Assembly (NCBI RefSeq): GCF_038957035.1
Contig: NZ_CP152412.1
Span: 6,072,501-6,136,500, forward strand
Direction: 5' to 3'
DNA: 64,000 bases
Source: Bradyrhizobium sp. B097
GTDB taxonomy: Bacteria; Pseudomonadota; Alphaproteobacteria; Rhizobiales; Xanthobacteraceae
The notes beneath the pieces were generated by a model, which did not search any database, had not been told where the DNA came from, and saw only the letters and a list, made by a program, of their open reading frames with translations. Numbering within the stretch: position 1 is the first letter of the stretch; every line of letters begins with the position of its first letter. Below, in pieces: positions 39,568-49,066 of the stretch. The position numbers and the translations under genes were made by a program.

Positions 39568-40224
39568 ATGTTGCACTGCCCAAGAACTTTCGCGCGTACA
39601 ATAGCCTTTTCAGGTTTATTTTTGGCCACCGTATTATCACCGGCACTTGCAGCGGACCCGACCGGCGACTGGAAGGTCGCCGACGGCGTCGCCACCATCC
39701 GCGTCGCCCAGTGCAATGGCAACATGTGGGGTGCGGTGTCCTGGGAAAAAACCCCCGGCGGCAAGGATAAGAACAATCCTGATCCGGCGAAGCAAAGCAG
39801 GCCTACGCTCGGCATGCCGATCCTGATCGACATGAAGAAGAAGGCCGGCGCCGACGCGTGGGAAGGCCAAGTCTACAACGCGAAGGACGGCCAGCTCTAC
39901 AGCTCGACCATCAAGCCCGTCGGCACCGATCAGCTCGAGATCCAGGGCTGCGTGCTCGGCTTCCTCTGTGGCGGCGAGACCTGGACCCGCGTCGGTCCGC
40001 CGATCCCGGTCAGCGTCGCCGGCAACCCTCCTGCCGCGGGCAGCCCTGCAGCGAAGGGCGCCCTGCCCAAATCGGCAGCGCCGCAGAAGACCACCGGCGC
40101 CGTGGCGCCTGCCACCAAGCCGGGGCAAAAGCAGGCAGCAAATGCCCCAGGCAGCGCCAATGCGTCGGCTGACGTCGTGGGCGATATCTGCCTGCTCCCG
40201 GACATCGCGCGACCGACGCATTAG
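39568..40224 (+). CDS. Exported DUF2147 protein
   Basis: The 218-residue product has a signal peptide (TIAFSGLFLATVLSPALAAD), then a DUF2147 beta-barrel-like domain (GDWKVADGVATIRVAQCNGNMWGAVSW, EGQVYNAKDGQLYSSTIK, GCVLGFLCGGETWTR) and a Pro/Ala/Lys-rich tail of about 65 residues. Two to three Cys may form disulfides. DUF2147 has no settled function. It lies between hpnO and hpnN, converging with hpnN. Confidence 0.82.
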   Translation: MLHCPRTFARTIAFSGLFLATVLSPALAADPTGDWKVADGVATIRVAQCNGNMWGAVSWEKTPGGKDKNNPDPAKQSRPTLGMPILIDMKKKAGADAWEGQVYNAKDGQLYSSTIKPVGTDQLEIQGCVLGFLCGGETWTRVGPPIPVSVAGNPPAAGSPAAKGALPKSAAPQKTTGAVAPATKPGQKQAANAPGSANASADVVGDICLLPDIARPTH

Positions 40225-40357
40225 CAGAGGCCAGCTGGCGGCGCCGCACGCGGTCGCGCGCGAGCACGCCTGCTGTTTCGGGACGTTGACGCCTGCCTGA
40301 ATTAGGGCTCGGCGGCGACTTGCCGCCAAGCCTCATCGACGCCGGATCGCCTGCGCG

Positions 40358-42973
40358 TCAGGTGACGTCGTTGGCGATATCCTCCTCCTTGAGGGCCTCG
40401 CGCGGCTTGCCCATCAGAGCCGGCTGGAACAGCAACACCGCCGCGAGCGTGGTGACGAGCGAGAGCGCGAGCAGCTTGCCCATGCTCGCAGTGCCGGGAT
40501 GACTGGACAGCCACAGGCTGCCGAACGCGGTCGCCGTGGTCAGCGCGCTGAAAAAGATCGCACGCGTCAGGCTCGACTGCAGCAGGTTCGTCCTGCCCTG
40601 CCGCCATGCCGTGACATAGTAGATCTTGAACGCGACGCCGACGCCGAGCAGCAGCGGCAGCGCGACGATGTTGGCGAAGTTGAGCGGCAGTCCGATCAGC
40701 ACGCAGATCTCCAGCGTGACGATGCCGGCGACCAGGAGCGGCACCAGCGTCATCAGCACGTCGACGACGCGGCGCAGCGTCAGCCACAGCAACAGGCCGA
40801 TCGTGACCAGCGCCAGGATGCCGGCGTGGATGAACGCATTCACGATGACATCGCCCGACTTCAGGATCGAGACCGGCCCGCCGATCGCGGTCGGCTCGGC
40901 GGCGAGCACGGCGTCGGCAAAGCGGCGCAGATTGTCGTTGTCGTTGGGATCGCCCTTCGGCTCGACCTCGACACGCATCAGGCCGTCCTTGGTCTTCCAG
41001 CTCGCGACCAGTTCCGGCGGCAGGTTCTGCAGCGTGACGGTCTGGGCCTGCAGCGTGTTGCGGAGCTGGTCGAACACGATCTTCATCGGCGCGACGAAGA
41101 CGTCCTGCGCCTTGTCGCGGATGGACTGGTTCGAATCGGCCAGCTTCTGCAGGGCGTCGGCGAGCCGGCGCGCGGCAACCGCGCCCGCCCCCTTGCCGTC
41201 GCCCGCGGTCCTGCGCAGGCTGTCGACCGAGCTCTTCAGCGACTCGACATTCTCCTGATCCGACGGCGCCGGATCGACCGAGTCGGGGTTGAGCGCGGGG
41301 CCGAGCGTCTTGGCGGCCTGCGCGATCAGCTTCAGCTTGGCCGGCTGATCATTAGGCACGAAGCTTTCGAGCGACATCACGCGCGAGACTTCGGGCAGCT
41401 TCTCGAGCTTGGCCTCGATCTTCTTGGCGTCGGCCTCCGAGCGCGTCATCACGTTGATGGCGTTGGCGCCGGTGTTCGGATCGTTTCTCAGGTCGAGGAA
41501 GGTCGCGATCGATTCCGCGTGCTTGTTGCGCAGATTGATCGGGTTGAAGTCGAACTTCATGTAGTGCAGCAGCGGCAGGCCCGCGACCGTGACCAGGATC
41601 GTGCCGACGATGATCGGGACGCGATGCTTTTCGAGGAAGTGATCGAGCGGCGCCAGGAAGGCGTAGCCGACCGGCTCCTTCTCTCCAGGCGGATTGAGCA
41701 GATCGAGCAGCGCCGGCAGCACCGTGATGCTGGTGATGAAGGCCACCAGCATGCCGGCGCCGGCGATCTTGCCGAGTTCGGAGATGCCCTTGTAGTCGGT
41801 CGGCAGGAAGCACAGGAAGCCGGCCGCGGTCGCCATCGCCGCGAGCGACAGCGGCACCGCCGAGCGGCGCGCGGCGTTTTCCAGCGCCAGCGTCAGGTTA
41901 TCGTTCTTGTAACGCTCGGAGCGGTAGCGGACGCTGAACTGGATGCCGAAGTCGACGCCGAGGCCAACGAACAGCACCGCGAAGGCGATCGAAAGCAGGT
42001 TCAGCGATCCGACCATCATCAGGCCGACCGCCGTGGTGAGGGCAAGACCGATGAACAGGTTCACGAACACCGCGAAGATGATCTTGCCGGAATGCAGCGC
42101 CAGCCAGAGGATGATCAGCACGATCACCACGGTGCCGATGCCGTTGCGGATCGCGCCGTCCTGCACGGTGGCGTATTCCTCGTTGGCGATCGGCACGGGT
42201 CCGGTCAGGCGGACGCGCGCATGATACTCGGTCGGGAATTTCAGGTCGGCCGCCGCCTGCCGGATCGCATCGGTTGCGTCCTTGCCCGGCTCCAGCGCCG
42301 AATAGTCGATGATCGGCTTGATCTCGATGAAGGCGCGCTTGTCCGAATCGGTCAGCGGCTTGTCGCTGGTAAGCTCACGCCAAGAGAAGGTCGCGTTGCC
42401 CTTGGCGAGGACGGTCTCGACGGTCTCGGAGATCAGGTTGAAGGGCGGAGCGGCGTTGTCGAGCTTGACCTGTCCGCGCTTGACGCCGGCAAGGCCGGTC
42501 TCGAGCGCACCGGTCAGTCCGCGAATTGAAGGGTCGCCGGCCATGATCTCGATCAGCGGCGCGGCCGCTTCGAGCTGGCCCGTGACCTTGCCGACCTCTT
42601 CGGTCGGCAGGAACAGCAAGCCGTTCTTCTCGAAGAATTCGCCGGAGCCGAGCGCGGTGATCGCCTCGAAGTTCTTCTTGTCGGCCTGCAGCTTCGCGGT
42701 GAGCGCCTTCGCGGCCGAGCTGGTCAGCTCGGGCGTCGCCGCCTCGACGACAGCCAGGATCAGCCGCTCGCGGTCGAAGGCTTCCTCGAACTGATTGTCA
42801 CGCTTGCGCCAATCCAGATCCGGCGAGATCAGCTTGTTGATGTCGGTGTTGATCGAGAAGTTGCGAGCCGTGTAGAAGCCGGCGCCGATCGACAGCAGCA
42901 CCGAGAGAATGACAACCGGAAGGGCAAAACGCGTACAGGTCCTAACAACGGAGACGACAATATTTGTCAGCAC
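40358..42973 (-). CDS. hpnN: HpnN, hopanoid-transporting RND/MMPL membrane protein
   Basis: HpnN moves hopanoids from the inner to the outer membrane. The 871-residue protein has the two-halved RND layout: one N-terminal helix (FALPVVILSVLLSIGAGF), a periplasmic loop, five helices (including VLFVGLGVDFGIQFSVRYRSER), then the repeat ending with FFSALTTATAFGSLWLSSHPG. A GTG at 42973 (MLTNIVVSV) was chosen since homology starts there; upstream frame to 43093 lacks family sequence. It is divergent from ispH-hpnH. Confidence 0.92.
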   Translation of the reverse strand: MLTNIVVSVVRTCTRFALPVVILSVLLSIGAGFYTARNFSINTDINKLISPDLDWRKRDNQFEEAFDRERLILAVVEAATPELTSSAAKALTAKLQADKKNFEAITALGSGEFFEKNGLLFLPTEEVGKVTGQLEAAAPLIEIMAGDPSIRGLTGALETGLAGVKRGQVKLDNAAPPFNLISETVETVLAKGNATFSWRELTSDKPLTDSDKRAFIEIKPIIDYSALEPGKDATDAIRQAAADLKFPTEYHARVRLTGPVPIANEEYATVQDGAIRNGIGTVVIVLIILWLALHSGKIIFAVFVNLFIGLALTTAVGLMMVGSLNLLSIAFAVLFVGLGVDFGIQFSVRYRSERYKNDNLTLALENAARRSAVPLSLAAMATAAGFLCFLPTDYKGISELGKIAGAGMLVAFITSITVLPALLDLLNPPGEKEPVGYAFLAPLDHFLEKHRVPIIVGTILVTVAGLPLLHYMKFDFNPINLRNKHAESIATFLDLRNDPNTGANAINVMTRSEADAKKIEAKLEKLPEVSRVMSLESFVPNDQPAKLKLIAQAAKTLGPALNPDSVDPAPSDQENVESLKSSVDSLRRTAGDGKGAGAVAARRLADALQKLADSNQSIRDKAQDVFVAPMKIVFDQLRNTLQAQTVTLQNLPPELVASWKTKDGLMRVEVEPKGDPNDNDNLRRFADAVLAAEPTAIGGPVSILKSGDVIVNAFIHAGILALVTIGLLLWLTLRRVVDVLMTLVPLLVAGIVTLEICVLIGLPLNFANIVALPLLLGVGVAFKIYYVTAWRQGRTNLLQSSLTRAIFFSALTTATAFGSLWLSSHPGTASMGKLLALSLVTTLAAVLLFQPALMGKPREALKEEDIANDVT

Positions 42974-43425
42974 TTCGTTTCTTTCTAATCTCAGGGAAGC
43001 ATGGCCGAAAACGCCCGCTCTGTAGCGGAGTTCCCGGGACCGATCTAATGTTGTTTTGTTACCTTCCTCGTCGAGATGGCGAGGAGGTTCCAAACCACAG
43101 GAACGGCCACGAGTCGCCGGTATAGACCGCAGGAGTGGGCGATAAAGTGACGAACAAGTGAGGGAGACGGACGGTCGCAGGACCCAAAATCCATACCATA
43201 TTACCTCAATCCCCTCACTTGACTGGCTACTGATCCGCTCGAAGCGCTACCTTTTTGCCACAAATCCCTGTATTTCCACGCCCTTGAGGGCGCGGATCTC
43301 GTGCAGGACCTGAGATGGTGCGGACATTGCAACGGAAGTTGCGGCGTCCGACTGAGTGGAGTGCGTTGCCGAAAAGGCCGCAGGGCATGGAATGAGATTG
43401 GTGCAATTTGCGTAACGGACGACCT
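42974..43425. promoter_or_regulatory. Divergent promoter region of hpnN and ispH-hpnH
   Basis: This stretch of about 450 bp is the only space for the promoters of hpnN (minus) and ispH-hpnH (plus). It contains AT-richer patches near 43030-43060 and 43180-43215. I see no convincing EcfG-type (GGAAC-N17-CGTT) or FixK-type site and no real gene. Confidence 0.5.
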
Positions 43426-44352
43426 ATGGAAGTGTTTCTTGCCCAGCCGCGCGGCTTTTGCGCGGGCGTTGTGCGCGCGATCGAAATCGTCGAACGCGCG
43501 CTGCAGAAGTATGGCCCGCCGGTCTACGTCCGCCACGAGATCGTTCACAACAAATACGTGGTCGAAAGCCTGAAGAAGAAGGGCGCGATCTTCGTCGAGG
43601 ACCTGTCGGAAGTGCCGGCCAAGGCGGTGACCGTCTTCAGTGCCCATGGCGTCGCCAGGAGCGTCGAGGAGGAGGCGGAGGCCCGCGACCTGCCCGTGCT
43701 CAATGCCACCTGCCCGCTCGTCACCAAGGTCCACAACCAGGGCAAGCGCTATATCTCGAGGGGCCGTGCCCTGATCCTGATCGGGCATGCCGGCCATCCC
43801 GAGGTCGAGGGAACCATGGGGCAGGTTCCGGGGCCGGTCCTTTTGGTCCAGAGCGTTCAGGATGTGGCGGAATTGCGGCTGCCGACCGACGCCCCCGTCG
43901 CCTATATCACCCAGACCACCCTGTCCGTGGACGACACCAGGGACATCATTGCGGCCCTTCAGGCAAAATTTACAGATATTCAAGGCCCGGACATCAGGGA
44001 TATCTGCTATGCGACACAGAACCGCCAATCTGCGGTAAGGGACCTGAGTAAGCTGGTGGACGTCATTTTGGTGGTGGGGGCCGCCAATAGTTCCAACTCG
44101 AACAGGCTTCGTGAGATCGGCACCGAGGTTGGTGTCGCGAGTTATCTCATTGCCGATGGGAGCGAGCTCAACCCGGATTGGCTGAAGGATGCGAAGGCCG
44201 TCGGCATTACGGCGGGTGCATCGGCACCTGAGGTTTTGGTCGACGATGTCATCGAGGCCCTGCGGCGCATCGGACCGGTGTCGGTCTCGGTCGTTCCGGG
44301 CCGAGAAGAGAATATCGAATTCCGGCTGCCGGCCGAACTGACTGCGGGCTGA
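43426..44352 (+). CDS. ispH: 4-Hydroxy-3-methylbut-2-enyl diphosphate reductase IspH, hopanoid-cluster copy
   Basis: IspH makes IPP and DMAPP in the last step of the MEP pathway. The 308-residue protein has the three iron-sulfur Cys (Cys12 in GFCAGV, Cys96 in NATCPLV, Cys194 in [10 protein letters not shown]), the substrate His41, His74 and His124, and Glu126 (HPEVEGT). The ATG at 43426 ([10 protein letters not shown]) fits the family start. It is 45 bp upstream of hpnH and so tied to hopanoid synthesis; such genomes often carry a second ispH elsewhere, which cannot be seen here. Confidence 0.95.
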   Translation: MEVFLAQPRGFCAGVVRAIEIVERALQKYGPPVYVRHEIVHNKYVVESLKKKGAIFVEDLSEVPAKAVTVFSAHGVARSVEEEAEARDLPVLNATCPLVTKVHNQGKRYISRGRALILIGHAGHPEVEGTMGQVPGPVLLVQSVQDVAELRLPTDAPVAYITQTTLSVDDTRDIIAALQAKFTDIQGPDIRDICYATQNRQSAVRDLSKLVDVILVVGAANSSNSNRLREIGTEVGVASYLIADGSELNPDWLKDAKAVGITAGASAPEVLVDDVIEALRRIGPVSVSVVPGREENIEFRLPAELTAG

Positions 44353-44397
44353 TCTGAACCCACTTCCCTTTGATAAGTGCAGAAAGAAAATCGTCTA

Positions 44398-45558
44398 ATG
44401 GCTATACCGTTCTTCAAGGAAATGCGTATCGGCGGTTATCTGATCAAGCAGAAGCTGCTTGGCCGCAAACGCTATCCGCTCGTGCTGATGCTGGAACCGC
44501 TGTTCCGTTGCAACCTCGCCTGCGTTGGCTGCGGCAAGATCGATTATCCCGATGCGATCCTCAATCGCCGCATGACCGCGCAGGAATGCTGGGACGCGGC
44601 CGACGAATGCGGCGCGCCGATGGTGGCGATCCCGGGCGGCGAGCCGCTGATCCACAAGGAGATCGGCGAGATCGTGCGCGGCCTCGTGGCGCGCAAGAAG
44701 TTCGTCTCGCTGTGCACCAATGCGCTGCTGCTCGAGAAGAAGCTCGATCTGTTCGAGCCGTCGCCCTATTTGTTCTTCTCGGTGCATCTCGACGGCCTGA
44801 AGGACCATCACGACAAGGCGGTGTCGCAGAAGGGCGTGTTCGATCGCGCCGTCTCCGCGATCAAGGCGGCGAAGGCGCGCGGCTTCACGGTCAACGTCAA
44901 CGCCACGATCTTCGACGGCCATCCGGCCGAGGAGATCGCCAAATTCCTCGACTTCACCACCGAGCTCGGCGTCGGCGTCTCGATGTCGCCGGGTTACGCC
45001 TATGAGCGTGCGCCCGATCAGGAGCACTTCCTCAACCGCACCAAGACCAAGAAGCTGTTCCGCGACGTCTTTGCGCTCGGCAAGGGCAAGAAGTGGAACT
45101 TCATGCATTCTGGCCTGTTCCTCGACTTCCTCGCCGGCAACCAGGAATACGAGTGCACGCCCTGGGGCATGCCGGCGCGCAACATCTTCGGCTGGCAGAA
45201 GCCCTGCTATCTGCTCGGTGAAGGCTACGCCAAGACCTTCAAGGAGCTGATGGACACCACCGATTGGGAGACCTACGGCACCGGCAAGTACGAGAAGTGC
45301 GCCGACTGTATGGCCCATTGCGGTTACGAGCCGACCGCGGCGACCGCTGCGATCAACAATCCGCTGAAGGCGATGTGGGTCGCGCTGCGCGGCATCAAGA
45401 CCACGGGCCCGATGGCGCCGGAGATCGACATGACGAAGCAGCGTCCGGCGCAGTACATCTTCGCCGAGCAGGTCCAGAAGAAGCTCTCGGAGATTCGCCG
45501 CGACGAGGCGACTGCCGCCGCTGCGAAGCAGCAGCAGAAGGCTTCCACCGCCGCCTGA
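44398..45558 (+). CDS. hpnH: HpnH, radical SAM adenosylhopane synthase
   Basis: HpnH joins the 5'-deoxyadenosyl radical to diploptene to make adenosylhopane, the first step of side-chain building. The 386-residue protein has the radical SAM motif RCNLACVGCGKI (CxxxCxxC), the GGEPL motif (IPGGEPLIHKEI) and a C-terminal Cys cluster (CADCMAHCGYEP). The ATG at 44398 (MAIPFFKEMR) fits the family start. A strong terminator follows. It is on the strand opposite to hpnC-shc-hpnG. Confidence 0.95.
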   Translation: MAIPFFKEMRIGGYLIKQKLLGRKRYPLVLMLEPLFRCNLACVGCGKIDYPDAILNRRMTAQECWDAADECGAPMVAIPGGEPLIHKEIGEIVRGLVARKKFVSLCTNALLLEKKLDLFEPSPYLFFSVHLDGLKDHHDKAVSQKGVFDRAVSAIKAAKARGFTVNVNATIFDGHPAEEIAKFLDFTTELGVGVSMSPGYAYERAPDQEHFLNRTKTKKLFRDVFALGKGKKWNFMHSGLFLDFLAGNQEYECTPWGMPARNIFGWQKPCYLLGEGYAKTFKELMDTTDWETYGTGKYEKCADCMAHCGYEPTAATAAINNPLKAMWVALRGIKTTGPMAPEIDMTKQRPAQYIFAEQVQKKLSEIRRDEATAAAAKQQQKASTAA

Positions 45559-45588
45559 TGCTCCATGTGAGCGGAGAGCAGAACGAAC

Positions 45589-45622
45589 AAGGGCCTCGGT
45601 TCAGCGAACCGGGGCCCTTTTT
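45589..45622 (+). terminator. Rho-independent terminator after hpnH
   Basis: AAGGGCCTCGGTTC pairs with GAACCGGGGCCCTT around an AGC loop, with one mismatch, and TTT follows. It lies between the converging hpnH and DUF2520 genes and can act in both directions. Confidence 0.88.
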
Positions 45623-45628
45623 CGTGGA

Positions 45629-46525
45629 TCAGGATGCCGCCTGCTCTTGCCGGGTTCGGAGTAGCAGCTGTTCGATCTCGGCGGCGCGCGGAGCGCTGAG
45701 TGTGCCACGCTCGATCCCGAGCGGGACATTGCGGAGAGCCAGTTCGCGATACAACGCGCCCGAGGCGGGAAAGCGCTCGTCCAGGGCCCGCAGGTGCTTG
45801 ACGATCGTTCCAACGTCGCCGCGCGCCACGCAGCCACCCATGCCGTTGGCGAGGCCGCCGTCGAGAACGGCCGCGACGGTGCCCCGCAGCAGCGGCATCA
45901 TGGCGCGCAGCGCATCGGCCTCGCTGGCGCCAAAGCTCTTCCAGAGCTCGACGCCTTCCCTGAGCAGCGAGATCAGGAACGGACCGACATAGTAGGCCGA
46001 GGCATGATAGAGCGCCCGCACGCCGGCCGGCAGCGCCAATGGCTCGCAGCCGATGCTGGTGGCGAACCGTTCAAGGTCGTGCCGGAAGTCGCCTTCTGCC
46101 TCGATGCCGACAGTGCATCCGCGCAGCCCCTCGAGCGCGACGTCGGGATTTGCAAACATCTGCATTGGATGAAACCCGCCGGTCGCGGCGCCCGCGGAGC
46201 GCGCATGATCGAGCGCCGCCAGTTCGGTCGCGCCGCTGCAATGGACCACGCGGTGACGCGGCTCCCAGCTCAGACCGCGGCAGACCGGCAGGATCGCGTC
46301 GTCGCTTACCGTGAGGAAGACCATGTCGCAGTTGTCCACGACCTGCTGAGCGTCGGTCATCGGCCGTGCCGACGGGATGCGGGATCCGAGACGCCGCGCG
46401 GCATCGGGACCGCGGTTGTAGAAGGCTGCGACGTTCAAATCCGCGCGGGCGAACGCCGGCGCGAGCGTCTGGGCCACGCGGCCGGCACCGATGAAGCCGA
46501 TCCGCAACGCCCGCGACGCGCTCAT
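45629..46525 (-). CDS. Rossmann-fold DUF2520 oxidoreductase-like protein
   Basis: The 298-residue protein has an N-terminal NAD(P)-binding fold (IGFIGAGRVAQTLAPAFAR, residues 9-27) and a C-terminal DUF2520 helical domain. The pattern (HCSGATELAALDHA, GFHPMQMFANPD) resembles 6-phosphogluconate or ketopantoate reductase-like enzymes. It overlaps the aldolase gene by ATGA as the last gene of a TetR-led operon. The reaction is unknown. Confidence 0.88.
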   Translation of the reverse strand: MSASRALRIGFIGAGRVAQTLAPAFARADLNVAAFYNRGPDAARRLGSRIPSARPMTDAQQVVDNCDMVFLTVSDDAILPVCRGLSWEPRHRVVHCSGATELAALDHARSAGAATGGFHPMQMFANPDVALEGLRGCTVGIEAEGDFRHDLERFATSIGCEPLALPAGVRALYHASAYYVGPFLISLLREGVELWKSFGASEADALRAMMPLLRGTVAAVLDGGLANGMGGCVARGDVGTIVKHLRALDERFPASGALYRELALRNVPLGIERGTLSAPRAAEIEQLLLRTRQEQAAS

Positions 46526-47364
46526 TGCGCATAGCTCCCGTCGATGCGGTCGAGCCTGCGCCGCAGCGCCGGCCATTCCAGCAATCCGTAACCGGCCTCC
46601 AGATTTTGCGCCGCTTCATTCAGCACCGGATTGGTGTCGCGCTCATTGTCCAGCGTGATCTCGGTGCCGGCAAAGCAGGTCACCGTGTTGCCGATCGCCA
46701 GTTCGCTCGGCGCGTGCAGCGGTCGGCCGCAGCCGAGCGCATCGACCTGGATCCGGCAGGCCTGCTCCAGCCAGTAGATCGCATTGAACGCCTGCGGAAT
46801 GGTGTTGCCGCAGACCAGCAGGCCATGATTGCGCAACACCAGCACGTCGTTGCGGCCGAGATCGGCGACGACCCGGTCGCATTCGTCGCGGTCGATCGCC
46901 GGCCCCTCGAAGTCGTGATAGCCGATCCGCCCGTGAAACCGCATTGCCGTCTGCGACAGCGGAAGCAGTCCTTCGGCAAGCGTACTGACCGCAGTCCCTG
47001 CCCGGGTGTGGGTATGCAGGACGCATTTCACGTCGGGCCGTGCACGGTGGATCGGGGCATGCAGATAGAAGCCGGCCACGTTGACGTTGTAGCCGTGGTC
47101 GGGCTGCAGCAAGGTCCGGCCCTCGATGTCGATCTTGACGAGGCTCGACGCCGTGATCTCCTCATAGAGCATGCCGTACGGATTGATCAGATACCGATCG
47201 TCATGCCCCGGGACCTGCGCGCTGATGTGGTTGTAGATCAGGTCGGTCATTCCATAGAGCGCGACCAGGCGGTAGCACGCCGCGAGATCGACCCGCATCG
47301 CCCACTCCTCTTCTCCGACGATGGCCCTGACGTCGCTGACGGCACAAACTTCGGTCTGACGCAT
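46522..47364 (-). CDS. Class II aldolase/adducin-family protein
   Basis: The 280-residue protein has the class II aldolase zinc site: HTHT in CVLHTHTRAGTA, and a later His in LRNHGLLVCG. Family members cleave or decarboxylate sugar phosphates and related 2-keto compounds, and some are decarboxylases. The ATG at 47364 (MRQTEVCAV) lies 13 bp after the acyl-CoA dehydrogenase stop. The combination with an AidB-like dehydrogenase and DUF2520 is unusual; substrate unknown. Confidence 0.88.
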   Translation of the reverse strand: MRQTEVCAVSDVRAIVGEEEWAMRVDLAACYRLVALYGMTDLIYNHISAQVPGHDDRYLINPYGMLYEEITASSLVKIDIEGRTLLQPDHGYNVNVAGFYLHAPIHRARPDVKCVLHTHTRAGTAVSTLAEGLLPLSQTAMRFHGRIGYHDFEGPAIDRDECDRVVADLGRNDVLVLRNHGLLVCGNTIPQAFNAIYWLEQACRIQVDALGCGRPLHAPSELAIGNTVTCFAGTEITLDNERDTNPVLNEAAQNLEAGYGLLEWPALRRRLDRIDGSYAQ

Positions 47365-47377
47365 ATGACTGGGACCC

Positions 47378-49066
47378 TTAGTGACGGATGACGGAGGCGC
47401 GTTCGACGACCTTGCCAAGGCCGTCCGACGACGGAAGCGTGCCGAACACATGCATCCCGTCCGCGCCAAGTCTGGATTGCGCGAAGAGATCGGCGGCGGT
47501 GGCATCGCCATGCCGCAACATCTCGGCCGCCTGCAACGCATGCGCCATGCGGGTGACCAGCGCCCGCGCATGCCCGTCGTCCGGATATCGTGCCAGCAAG
47601 CGATCCGCGAGATCGTCCATGTACCGGTCATAGACCGCATTGAGGCCCCTGCTCGCACGCAGTTCGTCGACGAACGCGTCCCGGCAATTTGCATCCCGTT
47701 GCATGGCGCGCAGCACATCCATGCACATCATGTTGGAGGTGCCTTCCCAGATCGAATTGAGCGGCGCCTCGCGATAGAGCCGCGCCATCGCATTCTCCAT
47801 GATGAAGCCGTTGCCGCCATGCACCTGCAGGCACTCATAGGTGAAGGCCGGCGCACGCTGGCAATTCCAGAACTTCACCACGGGAGTGGCGACCCGCGCC
47901 AGCAGCCGCTCGTGGTCGCTCGTCTGCAGGCCGTCGGTCGCACGCGCGACGCGAAATGCGCCCAGCATCGCCGCCTCGCTCTCGAGTGCGAGGTCGGCGA
48001 GCACGTTGCGCTGCATCGGGAGCTCGGCCGTCGGCTTGCCGAACGCGGTTCGCGTTTGTGCATGGTTCAGTGCCAGGCTCAACGCCTGCCGCATCAGCCC
48101 GGCGGAGCCGACCGCGAAATCCAGCCGGGTCAAATGAGCATGCGAAAGGATCTCCGCGATGCCGCGGCCTTCCTCACCGACCAGGATCGACCACGTATCG
48201 TGGTACTCGATCTCGCTCGATGCGTTCGAGCGGTTGCCGCACTTGTCCTTCAGGCGCTGAATGTGGATGCGGTTGGCGCTGCCGTCCGGCAACAGGCGCG
48301 GCACGAACAGGCAACTGACGCCGGATTGGGTGCGCGCCAGCGTGTAGAATCCATCGGCGACCGGCACCGAGAAAAACCATTTGTGACCGCTGATCGCATA
48401 GATCTCGCCATGCGCGCCGCGCTCGACGAAGCGCGCGGCGGTCTGGGTCTCACGCAGATCGGAGCCACCCTGCTTCTCGGTCATCGCATAGCCGATCACC
48501 GCCGCACGCTTGACCTCGATCGGAAGCCGGCGCGGATCGTAGTCCGCCGCCAGCGTTCGTTCCCGCCACAGACTGAATTGCGGCTTGCCGGAAAACCCGG
48601 CGATCGCGGCGTACGCCATCCCGGTCGGACAACCGACACCGTTCTCGATCTGATTCCAGAGATAGCTCAGCGCCGCGCGCGCCAGATGGCCATGTGGCTC
48701 GGACGTCGACCAGGCCAGGCTATGGACCTCGCTCTGGAACGCCAGCGCCATCAATTGATGCCATGCCGGATGAAACTCGACCCAATCATTGCGATTGCCA
48801 TACCGGTCATGGGTCAAGAGCTTCGGCTCGTGCTCATTGGCAAGCCGCGCGGCCTCCTGCACAGCTTCGCTGCCGGCATGGGCCCCGAGCGCCGAAAGCC
48901 TGTCCTTCGCCCATGGCACCATCCTTGCGATCAGATCGCTCAACGCGCGGTCGTCATCGAACGCGTTGAAGCCTGTGGCTAGCCGCGCCTGATTGCGGAC
49001 TTCATGAGAAGCGAACGCACTGGTTTTCGCTTCCGCGACGGCAACCGGCTGGACACGCGCATTCAT
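47378..49066 (-). CDS. AidB-like acyl-CoA dehydrogenase
   Basis: The 562-residue flavin protein matches the AidB branch of acyl-CoA dehydrogenases in length and motifs: AMTEKQGGSDLRETQT, SGHKWFFSVPVADGF, RLDFAVGSAGLMRQALS and QVHGGNGFIMENAMARLYREAPLNSIWEGTSNMM. E. coli AidB is linked to alkylation damage, but other members act on acyl-CoA. Here the operon (TetR, aldolase, DUF2520) suggests metabolism rather than DNA repair. It overlaps the TetR gene by ATGA. Confidence 0.9.
   Translation of the reverse strand: MNARVQPVAVAEAKTSAFASHEVRNQARLATGFNAFDDDRALSDLIARMVPWAKDRLSALGAHAGSEAVQEAARLANEHEPKLLTHDRYGNRNDWVEFHPAWHQLMALAFQSEVHSLAWSTSEPHGHLARAALSYLWNQIENGVGCPTGMAYAAIAGFSGKPQFSLWRERTLAADYDPRRLPIEVKRAAVIGYAMTEKQGGSDLRETQTAARFVERGAHGEIYAISGHKWFFSVPVADGFYTLARTQSGVSCLFVPRLLPDGSANRIHIQRLKDKCGNRSNASSEIEYHDTWSILVGEEGRGIAEILSHAHLTRLDFAVGSAGLMRQALSLALNHAQTRTAFGKPTAELPMQRNVLADLALESEAAMLGAFRVARATDGLQTSDHERLLARVATPVVKFWNCQRAPAFTYECLQVHGGNGFIMENAMARLYREAPLNSIWEGTSNMMCMDVLRAMQRDANCRDAFVDELRASRGLNAVYDRYMDDLADRLLARYPDDGHARALVTRMAHALQAAEMLRHGDATAADLFAQSRLGADGMHVFGTLPSSDGLGKVVERASVIRH

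Noticed and set aside
40499..42529. A 676-codon plus-strand frame opposite hpnN
   Set aside because: The Gln/Arg/Asp-rich sequence with no domain is an antisense artefact of hpnN codon use.
47381..48982. A 533-codon plus-strand frame opposite the AidB-like gene
   Set aside because: No motif or start signal; the minus strand encodes a full acyl-CoA dehydrogenase.
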